Part shown: in pieces, positions 16,741 to 27,356 of the stretch | Layout: each line of letters opens with the position of its first letter | How positions within the stretch are numbered: position 1 is the stretch's first letter | NCBI RefSeq assembly: GCF_026229185.1 | Contig: NZ_JAGGJA010000007.1 | Location: forward strand, 243,463-307,462 | DNA length: 64,000 nt | Source of the DNA: Fodinibius salsisoli | GTDB taxonomy: Bacteria > Bacteroidota > Rhodothermia > Balneolales > Balneolaceae | Reading direction: 5' to 3' | Notes under the pieces: generated by a model | Told to the model about the DNA's origin: nothing | Seen by the model: only the letters and a program-made list of their open reading frames with translations | Databases searched by the model: none | Made by a program: the position numbers and the translations under genes

Positions 16741-19176
16741 TCACTCCAAAGCATCTACATTCACATTGATACGTACACTGCTGGATTTGTTTGGCTTCAC
16801 TTTCTTGTACTGTTCAAACGTACGGTCAATGAGCTGTTCTATTGCTCCAGCTCCATTCGCAGGCTTAATTTTGACAAAGCTTTCCCAACGATAGTAGTTC
16901 TGCATACGCGCAATAGGTGCCGGACTCGGCCCCAATATGGGTCCGGGGCTTCCCAGAACGTTCATTAAACTTTCGGTAAATGTGGTGGCCACTTTATAGA
17001 CCCGTTCCTCTCTTTTACCTTTAAAAATAAATCTAATAATCCGCGAGTACGGCGGATATTGTAACATTTTACGCTGTGCTAATTCCTGCTCGGCAAAGGC
17101 CTCAAAATGATGGTCTTTAGCCGTCTGTATAGCAGGATGGTCGGGCTGCCAGGTCTGGAAAAAGACACTGCCTTCTTTCCCTGCTCGTCCTGATCGCCCC
17201 GCTACCTGGCTCAGCAGCTGATACATTCGTTCCCCGGATCTAAATGAGGGAAAAGCCAGTTCCGTATCCGCATCAATAACGCCTACCACTGTTACATCCG
17301 GAAAATCCAGTCCTTTACCCACGATCTGGGTTCCAACTAAAATGTCAGCTTCTTTTCGTCCAAATGACTTCAAAATTTGTGCATGCGCATCTTTTCCCGA
17401 TGTGGTATCATAATCCATGCGCAGTGTTTTAGCATCTGGAAATAAGTCACTTATACTTTCCTCAAGCTGCTGCGTACCACTACCCTTGGGTGCAACAGCA
17501 TTATGCCCACATTCCTTACACTTCTGAGGCTCCCGCTCTGAGTATCCGCAATAGTGACATCGCAGCTGCTTTTTAGATTTATGAAAGGTCAGGCTTACCG
17601 AACAGTTTGGACACTCGGGTATTTCCCCACAATGGCCACACTGCAGATACGAAGAGTAACCGCGCCGATTGTAAAGCAAAATAGCCTGCTCATCGTGCTC
17701 CAAGGCCTTTTCTATCGCCTGAAATAATGGAACGGCAATAGGTCCCCGCATGGCCGAACGGTATTGTTTCAGATCCAGCACTTCCACTTTGGGTAATGTT
17801 GCTTCAAAAGGACGTTCTTTCAACGAAAGCAATTTGCTCTTTCCATTTTTGGCGCCATACAACGAAACCATGCTGGGCGTGGCCGAGCCCATCACGGTCA
17901 CCGCATCGTTGATATGGGCACGCATAATAGCCACATCGCGTCCGTGGTAACGCGGAGCCGGATCTTTTTGCTTGTATGAGGAATCATGTTCTTCATCCAC
18001 CACAATGAGCCCTAAATTCTGCACCGGGGCAAAAACAGCTGAGCGTGCCCCAATGGCAATACGCTTTTCTCCCTGCTGTAGGGCTCTCCATGCATCATAA
18101 CGCTCTCGATTTGTCAGCCTGCTGTGGAGCACCGCAATATCATCCCCAAAAATCATATAAAATCGCTTAACGATCTGTGGGGTCAACCCAATTTCAGGGA
18201 CTAAAACCAAGCCGCCTTTTCCCTGCTCCAGCACTTTCTTAAGGGCGTGGATATAGACTTCGGTTTTACCGCTCCCTGTGATACCATGAAGCAAGAACGA
18301 AGCAAACTCTTGCTCATCTATGGCCTTCTCTATGGCCGAAAATGCTTCTTCCTGCTCTTTATTTAACGTTTTCAATTGTGTGGGGTCGTGCTCATGCTTT
18401 AAACTCAAATTGTTGGATTCCACTTCTTCGGCTTCAATCAACCCCTCTTCGGCTATTCGATTCAGCGTGTAATATTCCAATAAGTCATAATCGGTCAGTT
18501 CTCGCTGAAAATCCGGAAGCTCTAACTCCGTCAGGAGTTTAAGAGCTTGTATCCATTTGTATTCTTTGCCGTCTTCCAGGTAACAATTAACCAACTCTGT
18601 GGCCTCTTCTTTCGACTGATCGCCAGACCATCTCCATACATTCTCAGTACTGGGATCCATCTTAACGGCCGGCTCTTCCCAGACTTCCAGAAGCTTCTGC
18701 CCTTTTAACCGCTTAATGGCTTGGTCGCCCCACCGCTTATTGGCTTCTTTTTCCAAATAGCTTCCTTTTGCTTGGATCTCTTGTACGATTTCACGCTCCT
18801 GCTCTTCCAGGTAATCCGGTAGCGATTCTACGGATGACCGCAACTTCTTCTCTGCATAAAAATTAAGCCCAACGGGTAAAGCCGCCTGGATAGCTTCACC
18901 CCATCCGCAATAGTAGAATCGATAGATCCACTGCGTGAGCCTGAGTAATTCTTTAGATAGCACTGGTTCCTCATCCAATACTTTCTCTACGGGACGTGTG
19001 TTAAAGGAGGGCGTCTGATCATGAAGATGTACAATAAATCCTATCGCTTTATGCTTCTGTAACGGAACCCATACTCTTTTACCAACAGCAGCTGATGACA
19101 CAAACTCTTCAGGAAGCTGGTAGGTAAACGGCTGTCGCACCGCGGTTGGAAACACAATATCAGCGTAGGTAGACAA
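16741..19176 (-). CDS. priA: Primosomal replication restart helicase PriA
   Basis: 811 residues from a TTG start. The N-terminal DNA-binding part precedes the helicase domains: Walker A in HGITGSGKTEVYI, DEEHDSSYK as Walker B/DExH, and later helicase motifs ending in VGTQIVGKGLDFPDV and QVAGRSGRAG. An eight-cysteine zinc module (CGHCGEIPECPNC ... CHYCGY ... CKECGHN) lies between the two RecA-like domains as usual. PriA reloads the replisome at stalled forks. Confidence 0.95.
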   Translation of the reverse strand: MSTYADIVFPTAVRQPFTYQLPEEFVSSAAVGKRVWVPLQKHKAIGFIVHLHDQTPSFNTRPVEKVLDEEPVLSKELLRLTQWIYRFYYCGWGEAIQAALPVGLNFYAEKKLRSSVESLPDYLEEQEREIVQEIQAKGSYLEKEANKRWGDQAIKRLKGQKLLEVWEEPAVKMDPSTENVWRWSGDQSKEEATELVNCYLEDGKEYKWIQALKLLTELELPDFQRELTDYDLLEYYTLNRIAEEGLIEAEEVESNNLSLKHEHDPTQLKTLNKEQEEAFSAIEKAIDEQEFASFLLHGITGSGKTEVYIHALKKVLEQGKGGLVLVPEIGLTPQIVKRFYMIFGDDIAVLHSRLTNRERYDAWRALQQGEKRIAIGARSAVFAPVQNLGLIVVDEEHDSSYKQKDPAPRYHGRDVAIMRAHINDAVTVMGSATPSMVSLYGAKNGKSKLLSLKERPFEATLPKVEVLDLKQYRSAMRGPIAVPLFQAIEKALEHDEQAILLYNRRGYSSYLQCGHCGEIPECPNCSVSLTFHKSKKQLRCHYCGYSEREPQKCKECGHNAVAPKGSGTQQLEESISDLFPDAKTLRMDYDTTSGKDAHAQILKSFGRKEADILVGTQIVGKGLDFPDVTVVGVIDADTELAFPSFRSGERMYQLLSQVAGRSGRAGKEGSVFFQTWQPDHPAIQTAKDHHFEAFAEQELAQRKMLQYPPYSRIIRFIFKGKREERVYKVATTFTESLMNVLGSPGPILGPSPAPIARMQNYYRWESFVKIKPANGAGAIEQLIDRTFEQYKKVKPNKSSSVRINVNVDALE

Positions 19177-19493
19177 ATTCAGTAGTTTGGTTGTTATTTG
19201 TTAATTGGTAGAATTAGTTATTGGTTATTCGCTAGTAGGCAATTAGTATTGAGCATTCCTTGAACACTAATAACTGGTAACCAGTAACAAAATATTCAGA
19301 GTAGAGCGATTTAATCTCCCAAATAAGACTATGTTTTCTTTTTTGGTAATATATGATGTCAAATCTCTATGCTGCAGCAAGCATATCCATTTTGCGGGTG
19401 TGAATCAATGTTAATTGAAAGATGAGAAATATAGTTGATTATAACCCAGAAGTGTGGACTCAAAAGAATTTATGCCTGCCTAAAAATAGGTGA

Positions 19494-19512
19494 GCCGGGA
19501 TGACATCCCGGC
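19494..19512. repeat. Perfect 19-base palindrome
   Basis: GCCGGGATGACATCCCGGC is a nine-base inverted repeat about one centre base, just upstream of the SusD terminator. Such elements occur as dispersed intergenic palindromes in several phyla. Whether it is part of a longer repeat cannot be told from one copy. Confidence 0.55.
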
Positions 19513-19530
19513 CTATAAGGTTTAAAATAA

Positions 19531-19562
19531 AAAAGCCCCTTCCGGTAATGGAAGGGGCTTTC
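19531..19562 (-). terminator. Rho-independent terminator of SusCD operon 1
   Basis: A 12-base-pair stem (AAAGCCCCTTCC / GGAAGGGGCTTT) with a six-base loop. Read on the minus strand it is followed by a T-rich tract, so it ends the SusD gene to its right. It may work in both directions. Confidence 0.88.
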
Positions 19563-19589
19563 GAAGTACATAAAGTGAGCAGGTGTCAG

Positions 19590-21047
19590 TTAGTCGACAT
19601 CCCACCAAAGCTTGGTATCTAATGCATCTTCTCCTTGTGCACTTACAGCTGCTTCGTAGTTCTCTTGGTTCAGCTGTGACTCGGAGGTTGGATATCCATG
19701 ACGAAGAGGAATTTCTCCGCTACTGTTCATGGCTGCTGGTGCAGGAGTAAGCTCGGGATAATCCAGCTTTCTCCATTCAGCCCAACCTTCGTAGCCTAAG
19801 GGGAAAAGGGCAATCCATTTCTGGTAGCCTATGCTTTGTTCCCAGTTTGTTGGATCATAAGCAACTTCTGGCTGCGCCATGTAAGTAGTAAAATCACTGC
19901 CGTCTCCATAAACGCCCCATTGCTTCCAGGACTGCTCAATACCCATTGCATAGAACTCGGCAGCAGTTCCACCGGCATTCCAGCCACGGGCTGCAACTTC
20001 GGCTTTCAGGAAGTTAAGTTCCGCCGTCGTGATAATAGGCAGCGGAGCATCCTGCTCTCCTACACCAGGTCCACCGGCACCTATTGCAGAACCGGGGAAC
20101 GAGATTTGGGAGTTATCAATGCTACCCGCATTTTCGATTCCATAGGGCATCCCTACGATTTCCTCCAGCTGCGTACCGGGCTCATCGTTTTCAGCGGCAG
20201 GAGCAGGAAGCGCATACTCCGTAAGACGCAGGTCATCAATGGCTTTCATTTCGTCCGCCATGAATTCACTGATGGCATAGTCCGTACGTGTCTGGAATCG
20301 TTCGTACCAAGGATTGTCATTATTGGCATTTGCCATGTAAGGATACATTGCATCTGCTTCTAACAACCCGGCAGAAATTGCGGCTTCTGCATGGGTTTTT
20401 GCCATTTCAGGCGCTTCATCAGCCGCACGCATAGCAATACGGAGGCGCAGGCTGTTGGCAAACTGTTGCCAACGCGTCATGTCACCATCAAAGATAATAT
20501 CCCCACTGACAGCAGCTTCAGAGGTTGAAATATTACCGGCAGCTGCTTCAAGCGTATCCAGCATACTTGTATAAATGGTTTGCTGGTCGCTATAGGCAGG
20601 GCCAAGGTTTTCTCCACCCCCAAGGGCCTCTTCAAATGGAATCATGCCCCATCGATCAGTCATGAAGTGGTAAAAATACACCTGGAGAATATTGGCAACC
20701 GCTATTTGATTGGCATTGCTCCCCCCGGATAATACTTCGGCTGGCTGATTTCGATTTAACTCTTTAATCGTCTGCAGGTTTTGCAGCGGATTATAATACC
20801 AAGAGTTAAAATTGAAGTTGATCGTCTCATAACGTGAAGCCTCTGTGTACTGTGTCTCTGAAAAGTATTGTACATAGAGTGTACCCGTTACGGCTCCGAT
20901 CACATCGCTAATTGATCGTTCTGCACCAGTAAGCAGCAATGCTGTTTGGGCTTCAGATGGATTGTTGGGATCTTGATTGATATCCCCAAAATCATCACAG
21001 CTTGCAACTAATACTGCTAACAGTAGAGTTACTATTGCTTTCTTCAT
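19590..21047 (-). CDS. SusD/RagB-family nutrient-binding outer-membrane lipoprotein
   Basis: 485 residues. The ATG at 21047 starts a lipoprotein signal peptide with lipobox LVASC (the upstream ATG at 21092 adds 15 residues without signal character). DDFGDINQDPNNPS and the ITTAELNFLKAEVAARGW segment are typical of the SusD-like group 2 family. SusD lipoproteins lid the SusC channel and bind the ligand. The gene lies six codons-scale downstream of the SusC gene on the same strand, giving the classic susC-susD order. Confidence 0.92.
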   Translation of the reverse strand: MKKAIVTLLLAVLVASCDDFGDINQDPNNPSEAQTALLLTGAERSISDVIGAVTGTLYVQYFSETQYTEASRYETINFNFNSWYYNPLQNLQTIKELNRNQPAEVLSGGSNANQIAVANILQVYFYHFMTDRWGMIPFEEALGGGENLGPAYSDQQTIYTSMLDTLEAAAGNISTSEAAVSGDIIFDGDMTRWQQFANSLRLRIAMRAADEAPEMAKTHAEAAISAGLLEADAMYPYMANANNDNPWYERFQTRTDYAISEFMADEMKAIDDLRLTEYALPAPAAENDEPGTQLEEIVGMPYGIENAGSIDNSQISFPGSAIGAGGPGVGEQDAPLPIITTAELNFLKAEVAARGWNAGGTAAEFYAMGIEQSWKQWGVYGDGSDFTTYMAQPEVAYDPTNWEQSIGYQKWIALFPLGYEGWAEWRKLDYPELTPAPAAMNSSGEIPLRHGYPTSESQLNQENYEAAVSAQGEDALDTKLWWDVD

Positions 21048-21098
21048 ATCAAATAGTGTTCTTTTTTCTAAATTTTTCATAATTGGATCCATGTAGGT

Positions 21099-24000
21099 TT
21101 AGAAACTTAAGTTTACATTCAATCCAATTGAGCGGGTACCAGGCAGACCTCCGCCTTCCCACCAAGAGAAACCAGTTGTACCATTTTGGATAATGGATGG
21201 GTCAACACCATCAACATTTGAATACAGTAAAAATGCATTATGAACGTTGAGGGCAACACTGGCTTGTGATAATGGCAATCCTTCCATCAGACTGTTGGGC
21301 AGCTGGTAGGTAAGCTTAATATTTCGAAGCTTAACGTAACTGGCATCATAAGTCCACGCCTCTTTAATAGAGAACATAGAGCTGTAATAAGTTGATGCTC
21401 GTGTCATATATGAAACAGGATTACCATCGCTGTCTACTCCTTCAACTAATACACCACCCGTTTCTGGACTGGTTTGATCCGTAGGCAAAGAAGCATAAGC
21501 TACTTCATCACCATCGTCATTAATGTAAGTAGTGTTTCCGTCGGAATCCATAATAGGATCACGTACCGGATTACCGATCGCATTGTTACCAACCGTTTGT
21601 TTACTAAGGCCGGAATACGCATTAAACATGCGGGTAATGGAGTAGAACTGTCCACCTTTCTGAAATTCGACAAATGCTCCGAGACTAAAATTCTTGTAAG
21701 ATACGTCAGCTCGGAAACCACCCGTCCAGTCAGGTAAAATAGTGCCCAGATCTTTATTTGGGTTTACCGCGAAGGTACCGTTAGAATTTACAATACGTCC
21801 GCCATTTTCATGCTCATCATATCCACCGGCAATGATATTACCCCAAGTAGATTGCTCTGTAGCATATAGTGTCGGACCGAAATAAGCACCTTCTAACTCT
21901 TGTCGGTTGATACGCTCATCCAGAGAGTTGATCTCTGACTTGTTGGTTGCCCAATTTACGGTCAGATCTAACAACCAATCCTGACGGCGGAGTACCGTAG
22001 CACCTAATTGTGCTTCAACCCCTTGCTTCACAAACTCACCGGCATTAATAGTGGCTTCTTCGTATCCACTGGCACCGGGAACCTGAAGCTGAAGAATTTC
22101 ATCTTCACGCACTGAATTGTAGTACGTCAGGTCGAGTCGGAGGTCGCCTCCGAAATAGCGCGTATCCAATCCGAATTCATAGTCGGAAGATATTGCAGCC
22201 CTAAGATTGGTGTTGACCAATGTATTAGGCACCTGCAAATTTGGAGAAGAGCCGTAAGGCGTTCCTACATCATAGGTACGAATGACCGAATATGGATCGA
22301 TGTCATCCCCTACCTGGGCGATAGAAGCCCGGATTTTACCGAAGCTCAGGAAATCCTGATCCTGGAAAATACCAAGTTCAGTAAAGACTAAACTACCGGA
22401 AAAGCTATAGTAGAGATAAGAGTTATTGCCGGTTGGCAGAGATGACGACCAGTCATTACGCAGCGAGGCATCAACGAAAAGCAAGTCTTTCCATCCTAAG
22501 GTAGCGGTACCAAACAGGCTTCGAACGTCCTTTTCTTCGATATAACTTTCTACGTCAGGACGATCTACAGAAGCTTCAATAGTAAACAGGTTAGGCGTAG
22601 AAAGTCCACCTTCCGTTGACTGATAAACAGAACGATAACGCTCCTGGCGCAGATTACCCCCTACAAGACCACTGAGTGAAAAGTTTTCGTAATCCTGTTG
22701 GTAATTAGCCGTAAACTCATAGTTCATCTCACGGCTGTTACGCTGTTGAACCGTATAATCGTCAACCTCAAGACCACCTGAGGCAATACGATCTTCTGTA
22801 ACCATATCATAGATATCAGCCTTAATAGAACCTTTTACTTCAAGGCTCGGCAATACTTTATATGACAGGCTGTAATTACCATACACACGGTCACGGTCAT
22901 CAACAGGCACATTTTCGTTAATACTGAAATATGGACTATTCCAGTAGAGTGGACGTAAATTTTCTGGAGATCGGATGTTCCAGGAAGTCAAAGAGCCGTC
23001 ATCCAACCGGTAGTTACTAACCTTGTCCATATCCAACTGTCGCTGGAACCATTGGTTAAACGACTGGGTTGGGTTCCCTGATGTAGGAGAATAACCTTGA
23101 GCCGGACGCCCTTTAGCATGTGTATTCACATAATTGAAGCTTACCTTGGAAGTAAACTTGTTATTGTGCTGAAGGGAACCATTAAAGTTCAGGTATGTTT
23201 TATCAAGCTCAGAGTTAGGTATAACTCCATTCGTCTTAGTGTCCTTAACAGAAACACGATAAGCAGTATTACTGCTACCACCACTAATAGCCAGGCTGTT
23301 TGACGTTTCCCAACCAGTTTCATAGAAATTACGGACATTGTCAGGGTTAGCTGTCAATGGAACCTGTGTACCATAATCATCTTGTCCGTCGCCGGTAAAG
23401 TCACCGTGATACCAAGACCACCATGGACGGTACATCTGTCCATCAATTTTAGGCCCCCAGCTTTCATCAGCTGCATAGTTCAGTCCCATTACCTCTTCAC
23501 CCGTTTCTGGATCAGTATAAGGAATCAGATCTTGCACATATCCACCAGCATACTGGTTTTGATAGTCAGGTAAAATATCCACCTCTGAAATAGAAGTGTT
23601 GTTACTGTAATTTACCTGTAAGGGAGTATCCGCACCCATGCTTCCACTCTTAGTAGTAATCAGTACTACACCATTGGCCGCTCGGTTACCATAGAGAGCA
23701 GATGCAGACGCACCCTTCAATACAGAAACAGACTCTACATCCTGAAGGTTAAGGTCAGACGCTAAGTTACCGAAGTCACGACCTCTTGTACTTTCAGAAA
23801 AACTTCTATTACTGATCGGCGTACCGTCGACAACAAAAAGTGGCTGACCGTCGGAAAGACCGTTGGCACCACGAATACGAATTTTTTGTGAACCGCCGAT
23901 ATTCGCTCCGGCAGATCCAATAACCTGAACCCCGGAAACTTTACCAGCCAGAGAACTAACAATACCGTCCTCTACACCAGCGGCAAGCTCATCTCCACTT

Positions 24001-24407
24001 ACCTGCTGTACGGAGTAACTCAAAGATTTTTCTTCCCTGGGAATACTCAAAGCAGAATTTACAACAACCTCACCAAGAGCAACGCCTGCCTCTAATGCGA
24101 TGTCAAGCGTAGTTTCCTCACCTTCAGTAATGGTTGCTGTTTCTGTCGTACTTGTGTAACCAATAAAAGAAACAGTTACCTCATATGTTCCAGCCGGAAG
24201 ATCCGTAATTTCATACGTTCCTTCCGGACTCACTGAAGCTCCGCGGGAGAGCTCAGATATTAACACGTTAGCACCAGGCAAAACCTCACCTGATCCGGCT
24301 TCTGTGACGGTTCCTGATAGACTACCGGTCTGCGCTAAAGCAGTACCCATAGTTAGCAGAAAGGCCACTACCGTTAGTAGTAACTTTCTATACATAGATA
24401 ACCTCAT
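21099..24407 (-). CDS. SusC/RagA-family TonB-linked outer-membrane transporter 1
   Basis: 1102 residues. Starts at ATG 24407 or, alternatively, ATG 24395 (MYRKLLL), which gives a cleaner signal peptide ending ALAQ. A carboxypeptidase-regulatory-like domain (about 30-110) is followed by the plug (about 125-250, with VLKGASASALYGNRAANG) and a 22-strand barrel ending in the aromatic C-terminus GLNVNLSF. The transporter uses TonB energy to import a ligand presented by the partner SusD. No glycoside hydrolase lies next to the pair, so the ligand may be a peptide or small molecule. Confidence 0.93.
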   Translation of the reverse strand: MRLSMYRKLLLTVVAFLLTMGTALAQTGSLSGTVTEAGSGEVLPGANVLISELSRGASVSPEGTYEITDLPAGTYEVTVSFIGYTSTTETATITEGEETTLDIALEAGVALGEVVVNSALSIPREEKSLSYSVQQVSGDELAAGVEDGIVSSLAGKVSGVQVIGSAGANIGGSQKIRIRGANGLSDGQPLFVVDGTPISNRSFSESTRGRDFGNLASDLNLQDVESVSVLKGASASALYGNRAANGVVLITTKSGSMGADTPLQVNYSNNTSISEVDILPDYQNQYAGGYVQDLIPYTDPETGEEVMGLNYAADESWGPKIDGQMYRPWWSWYHGDFTGDGQDDYGTQVPLTANPDNVRNFYETGWETSNSLAISGGSSNTAYRVSVKDTKTNGVIPNSELDKTYLNFNGSLQHNNKFTSKVSFNYVNTHAKGRPAQGYSPTSGNPTQSFNQWFQRQLDMDKVSNYRLDDGSLTSWNIRSPENLRPLYWNSPYFSINENVPVDDRDRVYGNYSLSYKVLPSLEVKGSIKADIYDMVTEDRIASGGLEVDDYTVQQRNSREMNYEFTANYQQDYENFSLSGLVGGNLRQERYRSVYQSTEGGLSTPNLFTIEASVDRPDVESYIEEKDVRSLFGTATLGWKDLLFVDASLRNDWSSSLPTGNNSYLYYSFSGSLVFTELGIFQDQDFLSFGKIRASIAQVGDDIDPYSVIRTYDVGTPYGSSPNLQVPNTLVNTNLRAAISSDYEFGLDTRYFGGDLRLDLTYYNSVREDEILQLQVPGASGYEEATINAGEFVKQGVEAQLGATVLRRQDWLLDLTVNWATNKSEINSLDERINRQELEGAYFGPTLYATEQSTWGNIIAGGYDEHENGGRIVNSNGTFAVNPNKDLGTILPDWTGGFRADVSYKNFSLGAFVEFQKGGQFYSITRMFNAYSGLSKQTVGNNAIGNPVRDPIMDSDGNTTYINDDGDEVAYASLPTDQTSPETGGVLVEGVDSDGNPVSYMTRASTYYSSMFSIKEAWTYDASYVKLRNIKLTYQLPNSLMEGLPLSQASVALNVHNAFLLYSNVDGVDPSIIQNGTTGFSWWEGGGLPGTRSIGLNVNLSF

Positions 24408-24897
24408 ATTTATTAACGATTAGATTATAGTACAATAAAAGAATGGTTACATGCGTATAGTAATATATACTACTTAACATGCACCCCCTTTTATGCTCAA
24501 AAAAGCCCTAAAGAGCAATATCGATTGCTCTAAAAATATTTAGAGAATCATTGCGCATAATTTTTTGAACAATTAAATGTACTTTTTCTACAGAAGAATT
24601 GAAAGTATTTACCCAAAATTGGGTTATAGAAAAAATACACGCCTACCTATTTAAGGATTTTTATTAATTATGCCAAATTTTCTTTAACCTATATCACAAA
24701 ACGCCTTAATATTCCAAAATACCTATTGAGACATTTGCCAAATTCTTCTATTAACAGCTGCAAAAGGATGTTTTATACTATCTGTAAGCCTGTATAAGAT
24801 TTTACCTAAAATCCAGCCCCTTCCCCTGACATAATGGCAAAAATCAGAATGTCTAATACTACAAATACCATACTTTTTAAAATAATTTTACACTTTT
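24408..24897. other. 490-base A/T-rich gap, promoter region of SusCD operon 1
   Basis: Upstream of the SusC gene and downstream of the YifB gene. No open frame of note. It contains a short palindrome CCCAAAATTGGG at about 24611-24622, which could be an operator, and several T-rich stretches. No further structure is supported. Confidence 0.4.
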
Positions 24898-26439
24898 TTA
24901 GCCCAACCAACCTTCCCGATCTAAGCTACGATACTGAATAGCCTCTGCAATATGGTTGGATCGTATGGTTTCCGACCGCTCTAAGTCTGCTATTGTGCGC
25001 GCAACTTTAAGTATTCGGTCATAAGCACGAGCGGACAAACCCAGTGAAGTGATAGCTTTTTTTAATAGCTGAGCACTTTCATCATTCAGCACACAAATTT
25101 TTCGGGACATTTTAGTATTCATCTGTGCATTGCAATATACTCCCTCAATACCCATAAACCGATTGGTCTGAACCTCTCGCGCCTCTATCACCCTTTCCCT
25201 GATAGCTGTAGACGATTCTCCCTTCGCCTTACTTGAAAGTTCTTCATAACTCACTTTTTGCACCTCAATATGCAGATCAATCCTATCGAGCAAAGGACCA
25301 CTAATTTTACTCAGGTATCGCTGCATCTGCGAAGGTGTGGCCCCGGCCGGGTCAGAAGCATCATACCAATCCCCGGTTGGCGAGGGATTCATAGATGCTA
25401 CCAGCATAAACCGACTGGGATAACTCACACTCATTCGCGCACGCGAAATACTAACTGAACCATCTTCGAGTGGTTGACGCATTACTTCAAGTGCACTTCG
25501 CTTAAATTCAGGTAATTCATCCAGGAAAAGCACCCCGTTATGCGCCATAGAAATTTCTCCTGGCATGGGGATACTTCCTCCCCCTACCAGGGCTACATCC
25601 GAAACCGTATGGTGCGGAGAACGAAACGGGCGGTCTGTGACCAGTGCCTTACCACCGGGCAAAAGTCCTGCCACTGAATGTATTTTGGTCGTCTCCAGGG
25701 CTTCGTCGAGCGTTAAAGGTGGTAAAATTTTGGGTAATCGGCGAGCCATCATTGTTTTCCCGGACCCGGGAGGCCCTACCATGACGACATTATGACCTCC
25801 GGCAGCAGCAACTTCCAGAGCGCGCTTAACGTTTTCCTGTCCTCTAACATCGCTAAAATCTAATATTTCATGCTCGCCATTTTTTCGAAACATGGCTTTT
25901 ACATCGACATCGAGCGGTTTATGCCCCCCTTCATTGCGTAACCACTCCATCACTTCAACCAAATGCTCAAAGGCATAAACGCTGACTCCATCCACTACGG
26001 CAGCTTCCGGACCATTTTCGGCCGGAACTACCATGTGTTTGATTCCCTTTTTACGCGCTTGTACCGCCATTGGCAATACCCCTTTTACCGGGCGTAGCTT
26101 TCCATCCAGTGCCAGCTCGCCTAACACCAGCGTTTTTTGAAGCCGGTCGGTCTCCACTTGTCCGGATACTTCGAGCAGTGTTAAAGCAATGGGCAGATCG
26201 AAGGCGCTCCCCTCTTTAGGCAGATCGGCCGGGGCCAGGTTTACGGTAATACGTCCTCCCGGAAATGAAGCATTCGAATTTTCCAGCGCTGCTTCAATAC
26301 GATCACTGGACTCACTTACGGCCCGATCGGGCAAGCCCACTAAAAAATATTTGGGCATTCCTCCAGATCGGTTCACTTCTACTTCGATAAGGCGGGCATC
26401 TACTCCAATGGTTGAGGCGCAATAGACTCTGGATAACAT
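24898..26439 (-). CDS. YifB/ComM-family Mg-chelatase-like AAA+ ATPase
   Basis: 513 residues. The N-terminal ChlI-like domain ([33 protein letters not shown]) precedes the AAA+ core with [15 protein letters not shown] as Walker A and [13 protein letters not shown] as Walker B, then a C-terminal magnesium-chelatase-like domain ([11 protein letters not shown]...[19 protein letters not shown]). ComM/YifB acts in branch migration during natural transformation in known cases. A strong Shine-Dalgarno (AAGGAGC) lies seven bases before the ATG. Confidence 0.93.
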   Translation of the reverse strand: MLSRVYCASTIGVDARLIEVEVNRSGGMPKYFLVGLPDRAVSESSDRIEAALENSNASFPGGRITVNLAPADLPKEGSAFDLPIALTLLEVSGQVETDRLQKTLVLGELALDGKLRPVKGVLPMAVQARKKGIKHMVVPAENGPEAAVVDGVSVYAFEHLVEVMEWLRNEGGHKPLDVDVKAMFRKNGEHEILDFSDVRGQENVKRALEVAAAGGHNVVMVGPPGSGKTMMARRLPKILPPLTLDEALETTKIHSVAGLLPGGKALVTDRPFRSPHHTVSDVALVGGGSIPMPGEISMAHNGVLFLDELPEFKRSALEVMRQPLEDGSVSISRARMSVSYPSRFMLVASMNPSPTGDWYDASDPAGATPSQMQRYLSKISGPLLDRIDLHIEVQKVSYEELSSKAKGESSTAIRERVIEAREVQTNRFMGIEGVYCNAQMNTKMSRKICVLNDESAQLLKKAITSLGLSARAYDRILKVARTIADLERSETIRSNHIAEAIQYRSLDREGWLG

Positions 26440-26481
26440 ATGGGGCTCCTTTTAATGAATCTTTTTTATTCGCTTTACGTA

Positions 26482-26523
26482 GTAAGACCTTAGAAAAGAG
26501 AAATCCTTACAAAAAAATTTAAA
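26482..26523 (+). promoter_or_regulatory. Conserved dyad plus A/T block, copy A
   Basis: GTAAG, 19 bases, then CTTAC, followed by an A/T tail. The 23-base block starting AAATCCTTAC at 26501 is identical to 62751-62773 and the GTAAG arm is at the same distance. This copy lies 135 bases upstream of the DUF4342 gene and opposite the yifB promoter region. Probably a shared operator or RNA leader hairpin. Confidence 0.5.
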
Positions 26524-26657
26524 TTAATTTATAAAATTAGCTTATAAACAGACTTTAGTGCCTCGTTAACCTTCAAGGTATAGCTACTTTTATTTGGTAT
26601 ATGTTGACTAAGGAGATTTTAAATCATAACTATCCAATTGGTTAAAAAGAGACTGTC

Positions 26658-27083
26658 ATGAATACTTCAGAATCCAAAAAGACGTTTAGTGAAGAGGTAA
26701 AGGGAACTGCTTCAGAGATTATTAGCCAGGTTAAGAAATTGATCAAAGAAGGCAATGCCCGAAGAGTTATCATCCAGAACAAAGAAGGGAAAGTGTTATT
26801 TCAATCGCAACTGACGGTTGGGGTTGCCGGAACAGCGATGCTTACGGCAATAGCGCCCGTTGTTTCAGCCATCAGTATGTTTGCCCTGTTCATGAATGAT
26901 ATTAAGATTATTGTGGAACGTTATCCCGAAGAGGAAGGCGAAACCCAAGAAAAAAAGTCGAAAGATGAATATGAGGTAGAGGCTGAAATCATTGACATCA
27001 AAGACGAGGAAGAAGAAAAGGAAGACACCGCTAATACAAAAAGTAAGACGGAAAAAACGGTGGGCAAAGGCGAAGAAGAGTAG
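26658..27083 (+). CDS. DUF4342 domain protein
   Basis: 141 residues. The domain (residues about 8-95) contains EEVKGTASEIISQVKKLIKEGNARRVIIQN and a hydrophobic segment GVAGTAMLTAIAPVVSAISMFALFM that may contact membrane. The last 45 residues are Glu/Asp/Lys repeats, beyond the core domain. Function is unknown; family members are often small stress-linked proteins. Confidence 0.82.
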   Translation: MNTSESKKTFSEEVKGTASEIISQVKKLIKEGNARRVIIQNKEGKVLFQSQLTVGVAGTAMLTAIAPVVSAISMFALFMNDIKIIVERYPEEEGETQEKKSKDEYEVEAEIIDIKDEEEEKEDTANTKSKTEKTVGKGEEE

Positions 27084-27141
27084 TCAATGAAAAATTAAAA
27101 ATTAGGAAACCCTAAATTCATCATTCCTACATTGTAGAGAT

Positions 27142-27189
27142 CTTTGCAAAACTGGGCTTGTCATCCTTAATTTAGTTCAGAATGACAGG
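27142..27189. repeat. Copy 2 of the dispersed intergenic repeat family
   Basis: Phrase TTGCAAAACTGGGCTTG followed by TCATCC and later TTCAGAATGACAGG. The first 24-base segment is the exact reverse complement of the corresponding part at 32165-32188. The rest of this gap (27084-27356) is A/T-rich, without a gene. Confidence 0.65.
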
Positions 27190-27356
27190 ATCTGATGGTG
27201 TTTTATGAAGTCTACTTTAAGTAGTAGCTCAGAATCCAACTATGTATGTTCTTTAATAATTTAAATAGGTAAAGCCACAAATTCGCACTGATCCTTAACA
27301 TTATTCTTCTGAATAATCTAATCAGTGGAAATCTGTGGCTCTGAACGGAAGCTTAA

